DNA of 43,983 bases from Erysipelotrichales bacterium (lineage in GTDB: Bacteria; Bacillota_I; Bacilli_A; Erysipelotrichales; Erysipelotrichaceae). A program made the position numbers and the translations under genes. The notes under the pieces are model-generated. The model worked only from the letters and a program-made list of their open reading frames with translations. It made no database searches and was not told where the DNA came from. The stretch lies in contig CAJTJP010000026.1 of NCBI GenBank assembly GCA_910576855.1, forward strand, positions 1-43,983, in the 5' to 3' direction. Positions 26,156 through 34,670 of the stretch are shown piece after piece; position 1 is the first letter of the stretch; the number at the start of each line of letters is the position of its first letter.

Positions 26156-27642
26156 CAGCGTTTACCCCCTTCCTTTGAAGCCTTGTCAAGGGAATCCTTG
26201 TTTGCTTCCTGCAGCTTTTGTTTTTCGCTCTTGTAGTTCAAAACGATTGCTTCCGGTGATATCACATCATCTAAAAGCGATGCAGCCTCTTCATTTACAT
26301 TTTGTTTCTTTACATGAGTACGCTTTACCACATGCTTTTCCTTGATGCTTGCCTCAATCACTTCGCTTTTCCTTACTTTTTTATCAGTCTTCGGCTTAAC
26401 CTCAACAGGCTTTTTCTCAGTCATCTTTACTGTCGGATTTAAGACTGCGCTGATTGTTTCCGCATCGCTTTTTTCCACATTATGATTGCGGGGCTTGCGA
26501 ATCGGCTTACGTTGCTTTTCGCTTTCCTCCTTCACCTGTGTCAACAGTGACTTCGGCTTGGTATCACTCTGCTTATTTTCTGCATCTGATACGATGGAGT
26601 CAAATAAATTATCCAACGGCATGCTTTCCTCAACCAGATTCGCAATTCCGATTTTTTCAGTCTTGGCCTCTTGTTTGTTGGACGCCCTATTTTCCTTTGC
26701 CTTAGTAAAGCGTTTCTTTGTCTCCTTTTGTTTCTCATTCTTATTTTTTGTACGGAAAATACTTGTAAGTTTAGTCTTTTCCGGCTCAACGACTTCCTCG
26801 TGCTTCACAGGTACGATTTCTTTTTCTGCCTCGCTGTCCTTGCGTATTTTTTCGTTTTGAACCTCAGTCTGTGTCTGGCAGATTACCATTGTCAAAAATT
26901 CACGCAGACTCTTTTCGGTTACAACGCTTAACTTACCGCCTTCAGCGATCGATATATTACCTGTTTCCTCACTGACGATGATCGTGATGGAATCGGTAAT
27001 TTCACTGATACCGACTGCCGCACGATGTCTTGCGCCGTACATCGTAGCCAAATCCTGAGTTGTCGGTGGGAAATACGCTGCAGCACACGCTATCTTAACA
27101 CCCTGTAAAATAACCGCGCCGTCATGAAGCGGTGTACCCGGAACAAATATTGAGCATAAAAGCTCGCTTGTGACAACGGAATTCATCGGGGTACCCGTCT
27201 TAATAAAATCACTGAGAGAATGACCCTGTTCTAAGGAAATCAATGCACCTGTCTTTGTCTTTGACATTTCGCTGCACGCCTTCACCAACTCGTCAACAAG
27301 CCGCTCACGCTCATTTAAGGTCAAGGTAGAGATACGAGAAAATATATTCGTCTTTCCGATTTTCTCCAACAGCGCTCGGAATTCCGGCTGAAAGATAATG
27401 ATAATCGCTATCGGTCCGTATTGAACGAACAGATCGGCAAGATACTGCATTGCCTTCAGTCCTAAAAGCTCCGCAACCCCTTTGATGATAAAGATCAACA
27501 AAATCCCTTTGAAAATCTGAATCGTTCGTGAGTTATTTTTAACAATCTTTAATATAAAATAGAATGCGACCCAAACAACAGCGACATTCAATACCATTTT
27601 TACAAATTGTATAACATTATTTATCGTAAAATAATCAAACAT
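26155..27642 (-). CDS. cdaA: Diadenylate cyclase CdaA with a long charged C-terminal extension
   Basis: 495 residues, against about 270-280 for typical CdaA. Three N-terminal membrane helices (about 10-33, 41-60, 70-84) are followed by the DAC/DisA_N domain (about 100-255), with the catalytic DGA at 174-176 (HDGAVI) and RHR at 205-207 (GARHRAAVG). It makes c-di-AMP from two ATP. Residues from about 262 on (over 230 residues) are K/E/S/T-rich with no hydrophobic segments and appear disordered, with repeated KPK, KKRF and EKP patches. AAAGGAG precedes the start. It is the first gene of the cdaA-cdaR-glmM operon. Confidence 0.95.
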   Translation of the reverse strand: MFDYFTINNVIQFVKMVLNVAVVWVAFYFILKIVKNNSRTIQIFKGILLIFIIKGVAELLGLKAMQYLADLFVQYGPIAIIIIFQPEFRALLEKIGKTNIFSRISTLTLNERERLVDELVKACSEMSKTKTGALISLEQGHSLSDFIKTGTPMNSVVTSELLCSIFVPGTPLHDGAVILQGVKIACAAAYFPPTTQDLATMYGARHRAAVGISEITDSITIIVSEETGNISIAEGGKLSVVTEKSLREFLTMVICQTQTEVQNEKIRKDSEAEKEIVPVKHEEVVEPEKTKLTSIFRTKNKNEKQKETKKRFTKAKENRASNKQEAKTEKIGIANLVEESMPLDNLFDSIVSDAENKQSDTKPKSLLTQVKEESEKQRKPIRKPRNHNVEKSDAETISAVLNPTVKMTEKKPVEVKPKTDKKVRKSEVIEASIKEKHVVKRTHVKKQNVNEEAASLLDDVISPEAIVLNYKSEKQKLQEANKDSLDKASKEGGKR

Positions 27643-27666
27643 AGGATGACTCCTTTCATAGGTATT

Positions 27667-27675
27667 ATTATACCA
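27667..27675 (-). promoter_or_regulatory. Extended -10 promoter of the cdaA operon
   Basis: On the minus strand TGG-TATAAT ends 25 bases before the start codon. It is a strong extended -10 element; the -35 region is not close to consensus. Confidence 0.65.
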
Positions 27676-27735
27676 TATTTATATCATTTTCTTGCGTTTT
27701 TTTCATATTTCTTAACTATATTATTATACAATTTA

Positions 27736-28509
27736 TCATTCGGCTTTCTCAAGCAGCAGATTTATCGCATCACCGACCTGCGCCACTGTCGCCTTCGCAT
27801 AGCTTTTTACTTGATTTACGGCCTTTTCCATTGCAAAGCCGTAATAAGTTGACAGCATCGGAATATCATTAAAGGAATCACCGATCGTATACACATCGAA
27901 GCTGTCGACATTGAAATACGCAACCATATAGGACAAGCCTGTTGCCTTTGAAATACCGTACGGTGCAACATCGACACAGTTGATATTGCGATAGGCACAC
28001 GCAACATCACCGAAAGTCGCATTGATATAATTCGCAATTCGTTCACAATCGCTTTCTTCATCTAAGGATACTACAAGCTGCGCAATTTTACGCTTCGCCA
28101 ATATCTCCGCTTCCGTTTTCGCTGTTTTCGTATTCGCATATTTTTTATCCTCACGCATCTCATCAACCACACACTTTGCGCGATAAAATCCATCATTCAT
28201 CACATAGGATATCGTTTTTTCACTGCGGATATACTCCAGTATATCCATTGCCTTATGAAACGGGAAGTAATACGTTTTTATCTCATTAAAATCCTTATCA
28301 TAAACAGCACCGCCGTTATTACCGATATAAAAATCGGCATGCAGATCATTTTTGACGGCTTCCTCGCGCATGCTTTCCATACTGCGCCCGCTGACAAGCC
28401 CGAAAAGATTTCCCTGCTTCTGCCACTTCGCTATCGCATTTTTATCATACTGTGAAACCAAATCGCCTAAGCGTAAAGTTCCGTCATAATCACTCGCAAA
28501 TATTTTCAT
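27736..28509 (-). CDS. Cof-type HAD-superfamily phosphatase
   Basis: 257 residues from the ATG at 28509 (AGAGGAAA upstream). The HAD nucleophile motif is at the start, IFASDYDGTLR (D-x-D-G-T). Motif II is in FGLVSGRSME, the cap region is inserted in the middle (Cof type IIB), and motif III/IV is KATGLSYMVAYF followed by IGDSFNDIPML. Such enzymes dephosphorylate sugar phosphates, nucleotides or flavin precursors in the cytoplasm; the substrate cannot be set here. It is a single gene between the cda operon and the divergent YjzC-like gene. Confidence 0.9.
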   Translation of the reverse strand: MKIFASDYDGTLRLGDLVSQYDKNAIAKWQKQGNLFGLVSGRSMESMREEAVKNDLHADFYIGNNGGAVYDKDFNEIKTYYFPFHKAMDILEYIRSEKTISYVMNDGFYRAKCVVDEMREDKKYANTKTAKTEAEILAKRKIAQLVVSLDEESDCERIANYINATFGDVACAYRNINCVDVAPYGISKATGLSYMVAYFNVDSFDVYTIGDSFNDIPMLSTYYGFAMEKAVNQVKSYAKATVAQVGDAINLLLEKAE

Positions 28510-28620
28510 TGTTTTTTCCTCTTTCACACATCTTATATTTTAACATAAGAACAACTTTTTTTTAAGAAAAACGTATATCCGTGAAAATTAGACCCACAAT
28601 ATCATCAGGAGGTGTTACAA

Positions 28621-28782
28621 ATGGCACAGAAAAAATACCGTCCGGGCATGAACTGCGAAAAGAGCGGCAAGTATGCTTGCTACAACAGCAAGGGTAAAAT
28701 TGTCAACGATGACGTAGACATGGAAAAGGACAGAAGATTTCCTCCTGCACAAGAGGAAGGATGCTACTATCAGGAGCAGTAG
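28621..28782 (+). CDS. Small YjzC-like protein (53 aa)
   Basis: Too short for usual gene callers, but it has an excellent ribosome site (AGGAGGTG, 6 bases before ATG) and is followed by a terminator. The product starts MAQKKYRPGMNCEKSGKY, then ACYNSKGKIVNDDVDMEKD, and ends in RRFPPAQEEGCYYQEQ. The R/K-PG-x-x-x-x-SG-x-Y opening and the PP-A/T tail resemble the YjzC family of tiny Bacillota proteins of unknown role. Three cysteines could bind a metal, although the CxxC pair common in such proteins is missing. Cytoplasmic, with no membrane segment. The function is unknown. Confidence 0.75.
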   Translation: MAQKKYRPGMNCEKSGKYACYNSKGKIVNDDVDMEKDRRFPPAQEEGCYYQEQ

Positions 28783-28804
28783 TTCCTGAAGCATCATAGT
28801 CTAT

Positions 28805-28837
28805 CTATCCGACATCTTATCGGATGTGAGCGGATAG
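28805..28837 (+). other. Hairpin in the 3' region of the YjzC-like gene
   Basis: CTATCCG-ACATC pairs with GATGT-(GAG)-CGGATAG, a two-part stem with a 3-base bulge, located 22 bases after the stop codon and just before the terminator hairpin. It may protect the short message or be part of a small 3' RNA. Confidence 0.45.
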
Positions 28838-28842
28838 AAATC

Positions 28843-28876
28843 GGTTGTATGATTTTAGAGTCATACAACCTTTTTT
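28843..28876 (+). terminator. Terminator of the YjzC-like gene
   Basis: GGTTGTATGA (28843-28852) pairs perfectly with TCATACAACC (28861-28870) around an 8-base loop and is followed by six T. Confidence 0.92.
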
Positions 28877-28931
28877 ATACATTCGGGAATCCTATATGAT
28901 ATAATAATTCGTGCGAAAGGGTAAAATACGA

Positions 28932-29372
28932 ATGACAGAAAAGGCACTTTGGAATGAGTTTATAACGAAACACAAAATCAATAACACTGATTATACTGCA
29001 TGGACATTCGGCGCAGAAGCTGATTTACTTGCTCATTTAGTGGCAACAGGTGAAAAAACCGCTACATCTTCTGCTTATCAGCTGTATGAAACAGAGAATG
29101 AACCATTGCCTAAAGCAGGCGATTACAGTGTAATTTTAGATTCTCAAAATAATGCTGTATGCGTGATTCAAATACAGCGTGTATATGTAACGGCATTTCA
29201 TGATGTCAGTGATGAACATGCGTATAAAGAAGGCGAGGGAGATAAATCTTTGACATATTGGCGAAAGGTTCATAAAAAGTTCTTTACCGCATACTTAGAA
29301 GAAGCATATTTAAAATTCAATGATGACATGAAGGTCGTATGCGAGGAATTTAAAGTTGTGTACCTAAAATAA
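28932..29372 (+). CDS. ASCH-domain protein
   Basis: 146 residues from the ATG at 28932 (GAAAGGGT upstream). The ASCH fold is recognisable from WTFGAEADLLAHLVATGEKTATSSAYQLYETENEPLPKAGDYSVILDSQNNAVCVIQIQ (G-x-K-T/R-A-T-x-S loop near 45-52), followed by VYVTAFHDVSDEHAYKEGEGDKSLTYWRKVHKKFF, the typical 'A..EG.GD.sl..WR..H..FF' block. ASCH proteins bind RNA or modified nucleosides; some are RNases and some (YqfB) cleave N4-acetylcytidine. The glycine-threonine loop is intact. Single gene. Confidence 0.88.
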   Translation: MTEKALWNEFITKHKINNTDYTAWTFGAEADLLAHLVATGEKTATSSAYQLYETENEPLPKAGDYSVILDSQNNAVCVIQIQRVYVTAFHDVSDEHAYKEGEGDKSLTYWRKVHKKFFTAYLEEAYLKFNDDMKVVCEEFKVVYLK

Positions 29373-29560
29373 CAATTACTTCTTCGTTGTAATTAAAAAT
29401 CGTTAAAGATAAAGGCTCATTGTTTCGCTGTCCGGCCTCTGTATGAACAGACAGATAAATCGCTGTATAATTACTTCGGTGGATATACAGCTTTTTTATG
29501 CTTGGGACAACAGAAAAACAGTCAATTTCCGTAAAAATTAACTGTCCTTCAGCATTAATG
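29350..29560 (-). pseudogene. Possible decayed reading frame (fragment 2)
   Basis: On the minus strand an open frame of about 69 codons runs between a TGA and the TAA at 29350-29352, without a start codon. It reads FINAEGQLIFTEIDCF, then SIKKLYIHRSNYTAIYLSV and ends in EVIVILGTQL. The composition is protein-like and its end overlaps the ASCH gene tail. No family is recognised. It may be chance, or the tail of a gene whose earlier part is fragment 1. Confidence 0.3.
29462..29497 (+). terminator. Terminator downstream of the ASCH gene
   Basis: GCTGTATA (29462-29469) pairs with TATACAGC (29484-29491) and is followed by six T. It lies about 90 bases after the ASCH stop codon. Confidence 0.75.
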
Positions 29561-29613
29561 AATCAGCTTATCCATAGAAGTGCGTTTCCTTTTTTATTCC
29601 TATCGTAAGACTG

Positions 29614-29766
29614 TTATAAATTCTTTACCATCTGCATTTCTTTAAAGCGTTGCTTTATAAACATATACTCGATCTCATTTATATCGGTAAAGTCTAAATC
29701 AGAGTATATGTTAAATGCTGCCGTATTTTCTAATTTATAGCCCTCTGATGAATTATCTAGGCTCAA
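29614..29766 (-). pseudogene. Possible decayed reading frame (fragment 1)
   Basis: On the minus strand, directly after the ABC exporter, an open frame of 50 codons begins with TTG overlapping the exporter's TGA and ends at TAA 29614-29616. It includes LDNSSEGYKLENTAAFNIYS and INEIEYMFIKQRFKEMQMV, which look like real protein. No family is recognised and no good ribosome site is present. It could be a tiny coupled gene or the remnant of a larger one continuing in fragment 2. Confidence 0.35.
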
Positions 29767-31529
29767 TCATTCACCGCAAATTGAGAACGATACAAGGCCT
29801 CATAAGCACCCTTTTGAGCCAACAGCTCCTCATGGGTTCCCTGTTCTACGACATTACCGTCCTGAAGCACTAAAATCAAATCTGCATTGCGAATCGTAGA
29901 CAAACGATGAGCAATCACAAAAGAGGTTCTGCCCTTCATGACATTGTGCATTGCTTCCTGCAGCATTTTCTCTAAGCGTGTATCAACCGAAGAGGTCGCC
30001 TCATCAAGAATCAAAATCTGCGGATCCTTTAAGAACGCCCGCGCAATCGTCAACAGCTGTTTTTCACCTTGAGAAATATTGCTTCCTTCCTCATTTAAAA
30101 CCATATCATAGCCATCGCTCAATGTGCGAATAAAGTGATGAACATTGGCATCCTTTGCCGCCTGTATGACTTCATCCTTACGGGCATCTAAGCGACCGTA
30201 GCGGATATTATCATAAATCGTACCGCTGAACAGCCATGTATCCTGCAGCACCATCGCAAATATATCACGCAGCTCTTTGCGCGTCATATCACGAATATCT
30301 ACACCGTCAATTTTAATCGCCCCGCCGTTTACATCATAGAAGCGCTCCAGCAAATTGATCAACGTGGTTTTTCCGGCACCGGTCGGTCCGACGATCGCAA
30401 TCATTTGTCCTGCCTTCACTTCAACGCTGAAATCCTTAATGACCGCTTCTTTGCCATAGCCGAAGCGTACATGCTCAAAGCTGACATTGCCGACTGCCTT
30501 TTTTAAATGAATCGGCTCTGTCGCTTCCGCAATTTCTTCCGTCTCCTCTAATAAAATAACAATTCTGCGCATTGCGGCAAATGCCGACTGAATCTGTGCT
30601 GATAAATTCGATACTTGCGAAAGCGGATCGTTCACCTGCCAAATATAGCGGATAAAAGCCTGCAGCTCTCCGACCAAAATCGTTTTGCCGATCGCATAAA
30701 TACTGCCGATCAACGCAATCGTACCGATAATCAAATAGGTGCATAAGGAAATCAACGGCGATATCATAGAGGACATAAACTGTGCTTGAAAAGCATTTGC
30801 CTGCAGCTCACTGTTAACATTTTTGAAATCATCAACTGCCTTACGCTGTCGATTATACAACAAAATCTCATGAAAGCCACCGTAAAGCTCAGTAATCGTC
30901 CCGTTCAAGCGACCTAAGGCATCCTGTTGGGCATTGAATTTTTTCTGTGAGCGATGAACGATCCACTGTGTTATGAGTAAAGCAAGCGGTACCAGCATCA
31001 TCGCAATCAATGCCATCTGCGCATTGATCTGCCACATCATAAACAATGCCATACAAAGCGTTAAAGTACCCTGCAGAATATTCATAAAGCTCTGTTGAAG
31101 GGCATTTGATAAGGTATCCACATCATTGGTAATCACACTTAAAATATCTCCGTATTTATGATTATCAAAATATCGAATCGGTAAGCGGCGAATTTTTAAC
31201 TGCAGTGCATCTCTTAAATCATGCATCGCGTTTTGGATCGCATTTGTCAGCGTATAGATTTCAACGACTTGTGAAACGGTTTTAATCATATAAAGTCCGA
31301 GTAATACGACGAGTGTTTCAAAAATCACATCAAAGCGCACGGCGCGCTGCGCCATCACGTCCTCAATCAAGCCCGAGGTGATACTTCCCTCAACACTCGG
31401 GGCAATCGCTAACGTAAGCGTTGTGACAAAGACCATTAAAATTGCGGTAACATATCCCCATTTATAAGGAGCGATAAACGGGTAAAGCGTTTTACGCATC
31501 GCCTTCAGCTTTATTTTCTGTTGTTTCAT
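29763..31529 (-). CDS. ABC exporter half (catalytic-site subunit)
   Basis: 588 residues. Six membrane helices occupy about 20-320 and the nucleotide-binding domain about 345-580. Walker A is GPTGAGKTTLI, the signature is the non-standard NISQGEKQLLTIARA (S-Q-G-E instead of S-G-G-Q), and Walker B is ILILDEATSSVD with the catalytic Glu. H-loop: VIAHRLSTI. With the upstream gene it forms a heterodimeric exporter of the BmrCD/LmrCD/TM287-288 kind, exporting drugs, lipids or peptides. Its start overlaps the stop of the first half (ATGA). Which substrate is carried is unknown. Confidence 0.92.
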   Translation of the reverse strand: MKQQKIKLKAMRKTLYPFIAPYKWGYVTAILMVFVTTLTLAIAPSVEGSITSGLIEDVMAQRAVRFDVIFETLVVLLGLYMIKTVSQVVEIYTLTNAIQNAMHDLRDALQLKIRRLPIRYFDNHKYGDILSVITNDVDTLSNALQQSFMNILQGTLTLCMALFMMWQINAQMALIAMMLVPLALLITQWIVHRSQKKFNAQQDALGRLNGTITELYGGFHEILLYNRQRKAVDDFKNVNSELQANAFQAQFMSSMISPLISLCTYLIIGTIALIGSIYAIGKTILVGELQAFIRYIWQVNDPLSQVSNLSAQIQSAFAAMRRIVILLEETEEIAEATEPIHLKKAVGNVSFEHVRFGYGKEAVIKDFSVEVKAGQMIAIVGPTGAGKTTLINLLERFYDVNGGAIKIDGVDIRDMTRKELRDIFAMVLQDTWLFSGTIYDNIRYGRLDARKDEVIQAAKDANVHHFIRTLSDGYDMVLNEEGSNISQGEKQLLTIARAFLKDPQILILDEATSSVDTRLEKMLQEAMHNVMKGRTSFVIAHRLSTIRNADLILVLQDGNVVEQGTHEELLAQKGAYEALYRSQFAVND

Positions 31530-33253
31530 AGTTTCAGCTCCTCCTCACTTAACTGCGAGGCCGCTATTTCATAATAGATGGAACAGCTCGCTAATAATTC
31601 ACGATGGGTTCCGCATCCGACCTGCTTGCCCTCATGTAATACGATGATTTGATCTGCATCCATGATTGTCGCAATACGCTGTGCAACGACCATCGTGATT
31701 GCCTCCTTGGTTTCAGCCGCCAATGCGCTTCTCAGCTTCGCATCGGTCTTAAAATCAAGTGCTGAAAAGGAATCATCAAATACATAGACCTTCGGCTTGC
31801 GTACCAGTGCTCTGGCAATCGATAGACGCTGCTTCTGCCCGCCCGAAAGATTTGTCGCTCCTTCGGAAAGATATTCATCAAAACCGTTTGGCTTTTCGCT
31901 GATAAAATCATAAGCCTGTGCAACCTTAGCCGCATGAATGATTTCTGCCTCTGAGGCATCCTCTTTACCGAAGCGAATATTATCCGCAATCGTTCCTGTA
32001 AATAAATTAGCCTTTTGCGCAATCATACCGATCATAGAGCGCCATGCGGTCAAGCTTAAATCACGCAAATCAATACCGTCAATCAATATTTGCCCTTGTG
32101 ATACATCATAAAAGCGCGGCAATAAATTGATCAGCGTACTTTTGCCCGATCCGGTACTGCCGATAAAAGCAATTTTTTCACCCTTATGCACCTCAAAGCT
32201 GATATCCTTTAACACAGGCTCCTCGCCGTCAGGATATGCGAAGGTAACATGTTCAAAGCGTATCGTTGAAATATCATCAAGCTTGATTCCTTCCTTCACT
32301 GCTTCAATACTTGTATCGGTCTTTAAAACAGCCTCAATACGATGGGCAGAAACAGCCGCACGCGGATACATCATAAACACCGTGCAAAACAACATCATTG
32401 AAAACATCGCATGAAACAAATACTCATTAAACGCAATCAGCTGTCCGACCGGAAGCGCACCGACATCAATGAGTCCTGCCGCAATCCAGTAAATTCCCAT
32501 AGAAGCCAAATTCATCAACAGGAAAAAGATCGGCTGTGTAATCATCATCAGCTTAAACAATCGCTTGGAATAACGCATAAAATCTTTATTTTTTTCATCA
32601 AAGCGAGCGGCTTCATGCGCATCATTATTAAAAGCTCGAATAACCCGAATTCCTGTCAGGTTTTCCCGGGAAATGCGATTTAATGCGTCAATCGATGTCT
32701 GTTGATGCTCAGAAATCGGCTTTGAGCTTTTCGCAACCGCAAATACTCCGATGATAATCACCGGTATTGTCGCTCCGATAACAAGTGATAACGGCAAGGA
32801 TGCTCGAATCGTCATGATCATGCTTAATATTGCCATTATCGGAGTCATTAAAGCGGTACGCAATAAAACATTCACAAACATTTGGATTTGAAACGCATCA
32901 TTATTTGTTCGTGTAATCAATGAAGAAACAGTGAATTGATTAAATTCATGGTGGGAAAAGCTTTGTACCTTAGTAAAGATATCATTGCGCATATCTCTTG
33001 TGATTGAGGTTGAAATCTTGGCGCAGCAATAGCCTAATAAAATAGTGCCCGCAACTCCAAGCAAGGATATCACTGCGATAACGCCACTCATTTGATATAA
33101 ATAGGCATGATCTTGTTTTGCCACACCTTCATCGATCATTTGGGCAACGATTGTCGGTATTCCGAGCTCTACAAGCGCAAAGCCGAATACCGAAATCACA
33201 TTGATGATGAATAAACCCTTATATCGTTTTAAATAGGAAAGTATTAAACGCAT
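31526..33253 (-). CDS. ABC exporter half (degenerate-site subunit)
   Basis: 575 residues from the ATG at 33253 (AAAGGAG upstream); the extra 30 residues of the longer frame lack a ribosome site. Six membrane helices lie in about 12-300, the ATPase domain in about 335-565. Walker A is GSTGSGKSTLI and the signature is a canonical LSGGQKQRLSIARAL. The residue after Walker B is Asp rather than Glu (VYVFDDSFSALD), so this half holds the degenerate ATP site; the H-loop position reads VVAQRIATI with Gln instead of His. These losses are typical of one half of heterodimeric exporters. Confidence 0.92.
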   Translation of the reverse strand: MRLILSYLKRYKGLFIINVISVFGFALVELGIPTIVAQMIDEGVAKQDHAYLYQMSGVIAVISLLGVAGTILLGYCCAKISTSITRDMRNDIFTKVQSFSHHEFNQFTVSSLITRTNNDAFQIQMFVNVLLRTALMTPIMAILSMIMTIRASLPLSLVIGATIPVIIIGVFAVAKSSKPISEHQQTSIDALNRISRENLTGIRVIRAFNNDAHEAARFDEKNKDFMRYSKRLFKLMMITQPIFFLLMNLASMGIYWIAAGLIDVGALPVGQLIAFNEYLFHAMFSMMLFCTVFMMYPRAAVSAHRIEAVLKTDTSIEAVKEGIKLDDISTIRFEHVTFAYPDGEEPVLKDISFEVHKGEKIAFIGSTGSGKSTLINLLPRFYDVSQGQILIDGIDLRDLSLTAWRSMIGMIAQKANLFTGTIADNIRFGKEDASEAEIIHAAKVAQAYDFISEKPNGFDEYLSEGATNLSGGQKQRLSIARALVRKPKVYVFDDSFSALDFKTDAKLRSALAAETKEAITMVVAQRIATIMDADQIIVLHEGKQVGCGTHRELLASCSIYYEIAASQLSEEELKL

Positions 33254-33289
33254 CCTATCACTCCTTTCTTTGTAGATAAGAATCTGACT

Positions 33290-33307
33290 GATAAGTTTGA
33301 CCTTATC
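33290..33307. promoter_or_regulatory. Inverted repeat upstream of the ABC exporter operon
   Basis: GATAAG-TTTGAC-CTTATC is a perfect 6-bp inverted repeat, 37 bases before the start codon of the first exporter gene, with a further GATAAG copy at 33275-33280. Drug-exporter operons often have operators at this place, but no regulator gene is adjacent. Confidence 0.4.
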
Positions 33308-33345
33308 GGTCTTGTATATGCTTGAAATTGAATAAGCATGCACAG

Positions 33346-34011
33346 CTACAGCTGCCAGTTGATCTCAGTTATGCCATGCTCACTTAAGTATGTATTTGCC
33401 TTTGAAAAATGGCGGCAGCCGTGAAAGCCGTAATCAACGCTGTACGGACTAGGATGAGAGCTGGTTAAAACAAGGTGGTTTTGATTATGAAGCAAAGACA
33501 TCTTTGCCTTTGCATTCTTTCCCCACAACAGAAAAACGACCGGTTCTTGTTTTTGATCGATCAGTGAAATGATTTTATCGGTAAGCTGTTCCCAGCCCTT
33601 TCCCTGATGAGAATTCGCCACCCCCTGTCTGACCGTCAACACCGTATTCAACATTAATACGCCCTGCTTTGCCCATGCGCTCAAATTGCCGTGATTAGGG
33701 ATCGTACAGCCCAAATCCTCATGCAGCTCCTGAAAGATATTCACTAAGGACGGCGGCGGAGTAATTCCCTGTTGAACCGAAAAGCACAGTCCGTGCGCTT
33801 GATTGACTCCGTGATAAGGGTCTTGTCCCAATATCACTGCCTTAACGTCCTTATAAGCCGTATATTTCAAAGCATTGAATATATCATACATATTCGGATA
33901 AATCGTTCTTGTTTTATATTCATACGCTAAAAAACGCCGCAGCTGTTGATAATAATCCTTCGAAAATTCCTCTTTTAATAATTCATCCCAATCATTTCCG
34001 ATATTAACCAT
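33346..34011 (-). CDS. ung: Uracil-DNA glycosylase
   Basis: 221 residues from the ATG at 34011 (GGGAGG upstream), the normal length of family 1 UDG. It removes uracil from DNA in base excision repair. Motifs are the water-activating loop VILGQDPYHG (Asp and His), LCFSVQQGITPPPSLVNIF, the uracil-binding LMLNTVLTVRQG, the WGKNAK strand and the catalytic HPSPYS loop. The gene stands between the thioredoxin-like lipoprotein and the exporter operon and is not obviously linked to either. Confidence 0.97.
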   Translation of the reverse strand: MVNIGNDWDELLKEEFSKDYYQQLRRFLAYEYKTRTIYPNMYDIFNALKYTAYKDVKAVILGQDPYHGVNQAHGLCFSVQQGITPPPSLVNIFQELHEDLGCTIPNHGNLSAWAKQGVLMLNTVLTVRQGVANSHQGKGWEQLTDKIISLIDQKQEPVVFLLWGKNAKAKMSLLHNQNHLVLTSSHPSPYSVDYGFHGCRHFSKANTYLSEHGITEINWQL

Positions 34012-34069
34012 AATAGCCTCCCAATATATGCTTCGATTCCATACCCATTTATTCGATATGATTTCTAAA

Positions 34070-34106
34070 AAAAAGAAAATCCTCTTTGTTGAAACAAAGA
34101 AGATTA
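34070..34106 (-). terminator. Terminator of the thioredoxin-like lipoprotein gene
   Basis: On the minus strand AATCTTCTTTGT pairs with ACAAAGAGGATT around a short TTCA loop, followed by TTCTTTTTTTT. The stem begins in the last codons and stop codon of the gene. Confidence 0.85.
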
Positions 34107-34574
34107 TTTTTCTTGATCCGGTGTCATTAAACCGTATTTCATTACCCATTCATGGAATGTTTCATCATCTAAGCCCTTCTCCTGAAATTCACTCCAGAAT
34201 CTGCTTTTGATGACACCCTTTTCTACATAATAAATATCAGGTGTTGATGTAAACTCGGGAAACGGCTCCTTCAGCTTTTTCAAAGCCTTATCTACATCAG
34301 ATTCTTTATCCAAAACCATGTTATATAATACGACATTGTGATTTTTCATATATTTATCCATCATTTTTAAGAATGTTTCACAATGCCCGCAGGTGGTCTG
34401 TGTAAAGACCAACGCGAAATCTTCTTTATCATTCACTTTTTTTAACAGTGCATCTGCAGTAATGTCAACAACCTTGCCCGGTGCAGCAGTCGTTTCACCG
34501 CTTTTCTCACCGCCGCAGCCGCATAGTGCTAATAATGCAAACATAAATACACATAAATATCGCTTTAGCTTCAT
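34104..34574 (-). CDS. Thioredoxin-like lipoprotein (CGHC)
   Basis: 156 residues. Lipoprotein signal at 1-20 with lipobox LCGC, then a short linker (GGEKSGETTAAPGK). The thioredoxin fold carries the redox motif TTCGHCETF near 60-68, the cis-proline region STPDIYYVEKG near 115, and YNMVLDKESDVDKALKKL between. CGHC is the active-site sequence of PDI-type oxidants rather than the CGPC of thioredoxin. The protein faces outside the membrane and likely forms or shuffles disulfides. The cysteine-containing M23 peptidase of this window is a possible client, which is inference. Monocistronic; GAGGTGA precedes the start. Confidence 0.85.
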   Translation of the reverse strand: MKLKRYLCVFMFALLALCGCGGEKSGETTAAPGKVVDITADALLKKVNDKEDFALVFTQTTCGHCETFLKMMDKYMKNHNVVLYNMVLDKESDVDKALKKLKEPFPEFTSTPDIYYVEKGVIKSRFWSEFQEKGLDDETFHEWVMKYGLMTPDQEK

Positions 34575-34670
34575 TTATTTCACCTCAATGCATATAGTAT
34601 AAACGAAATTGTAATAAAAATAAAGTCCTTTTGTTCATCTGGAGTAGATTTCTTAACAAAATGAACCGTT

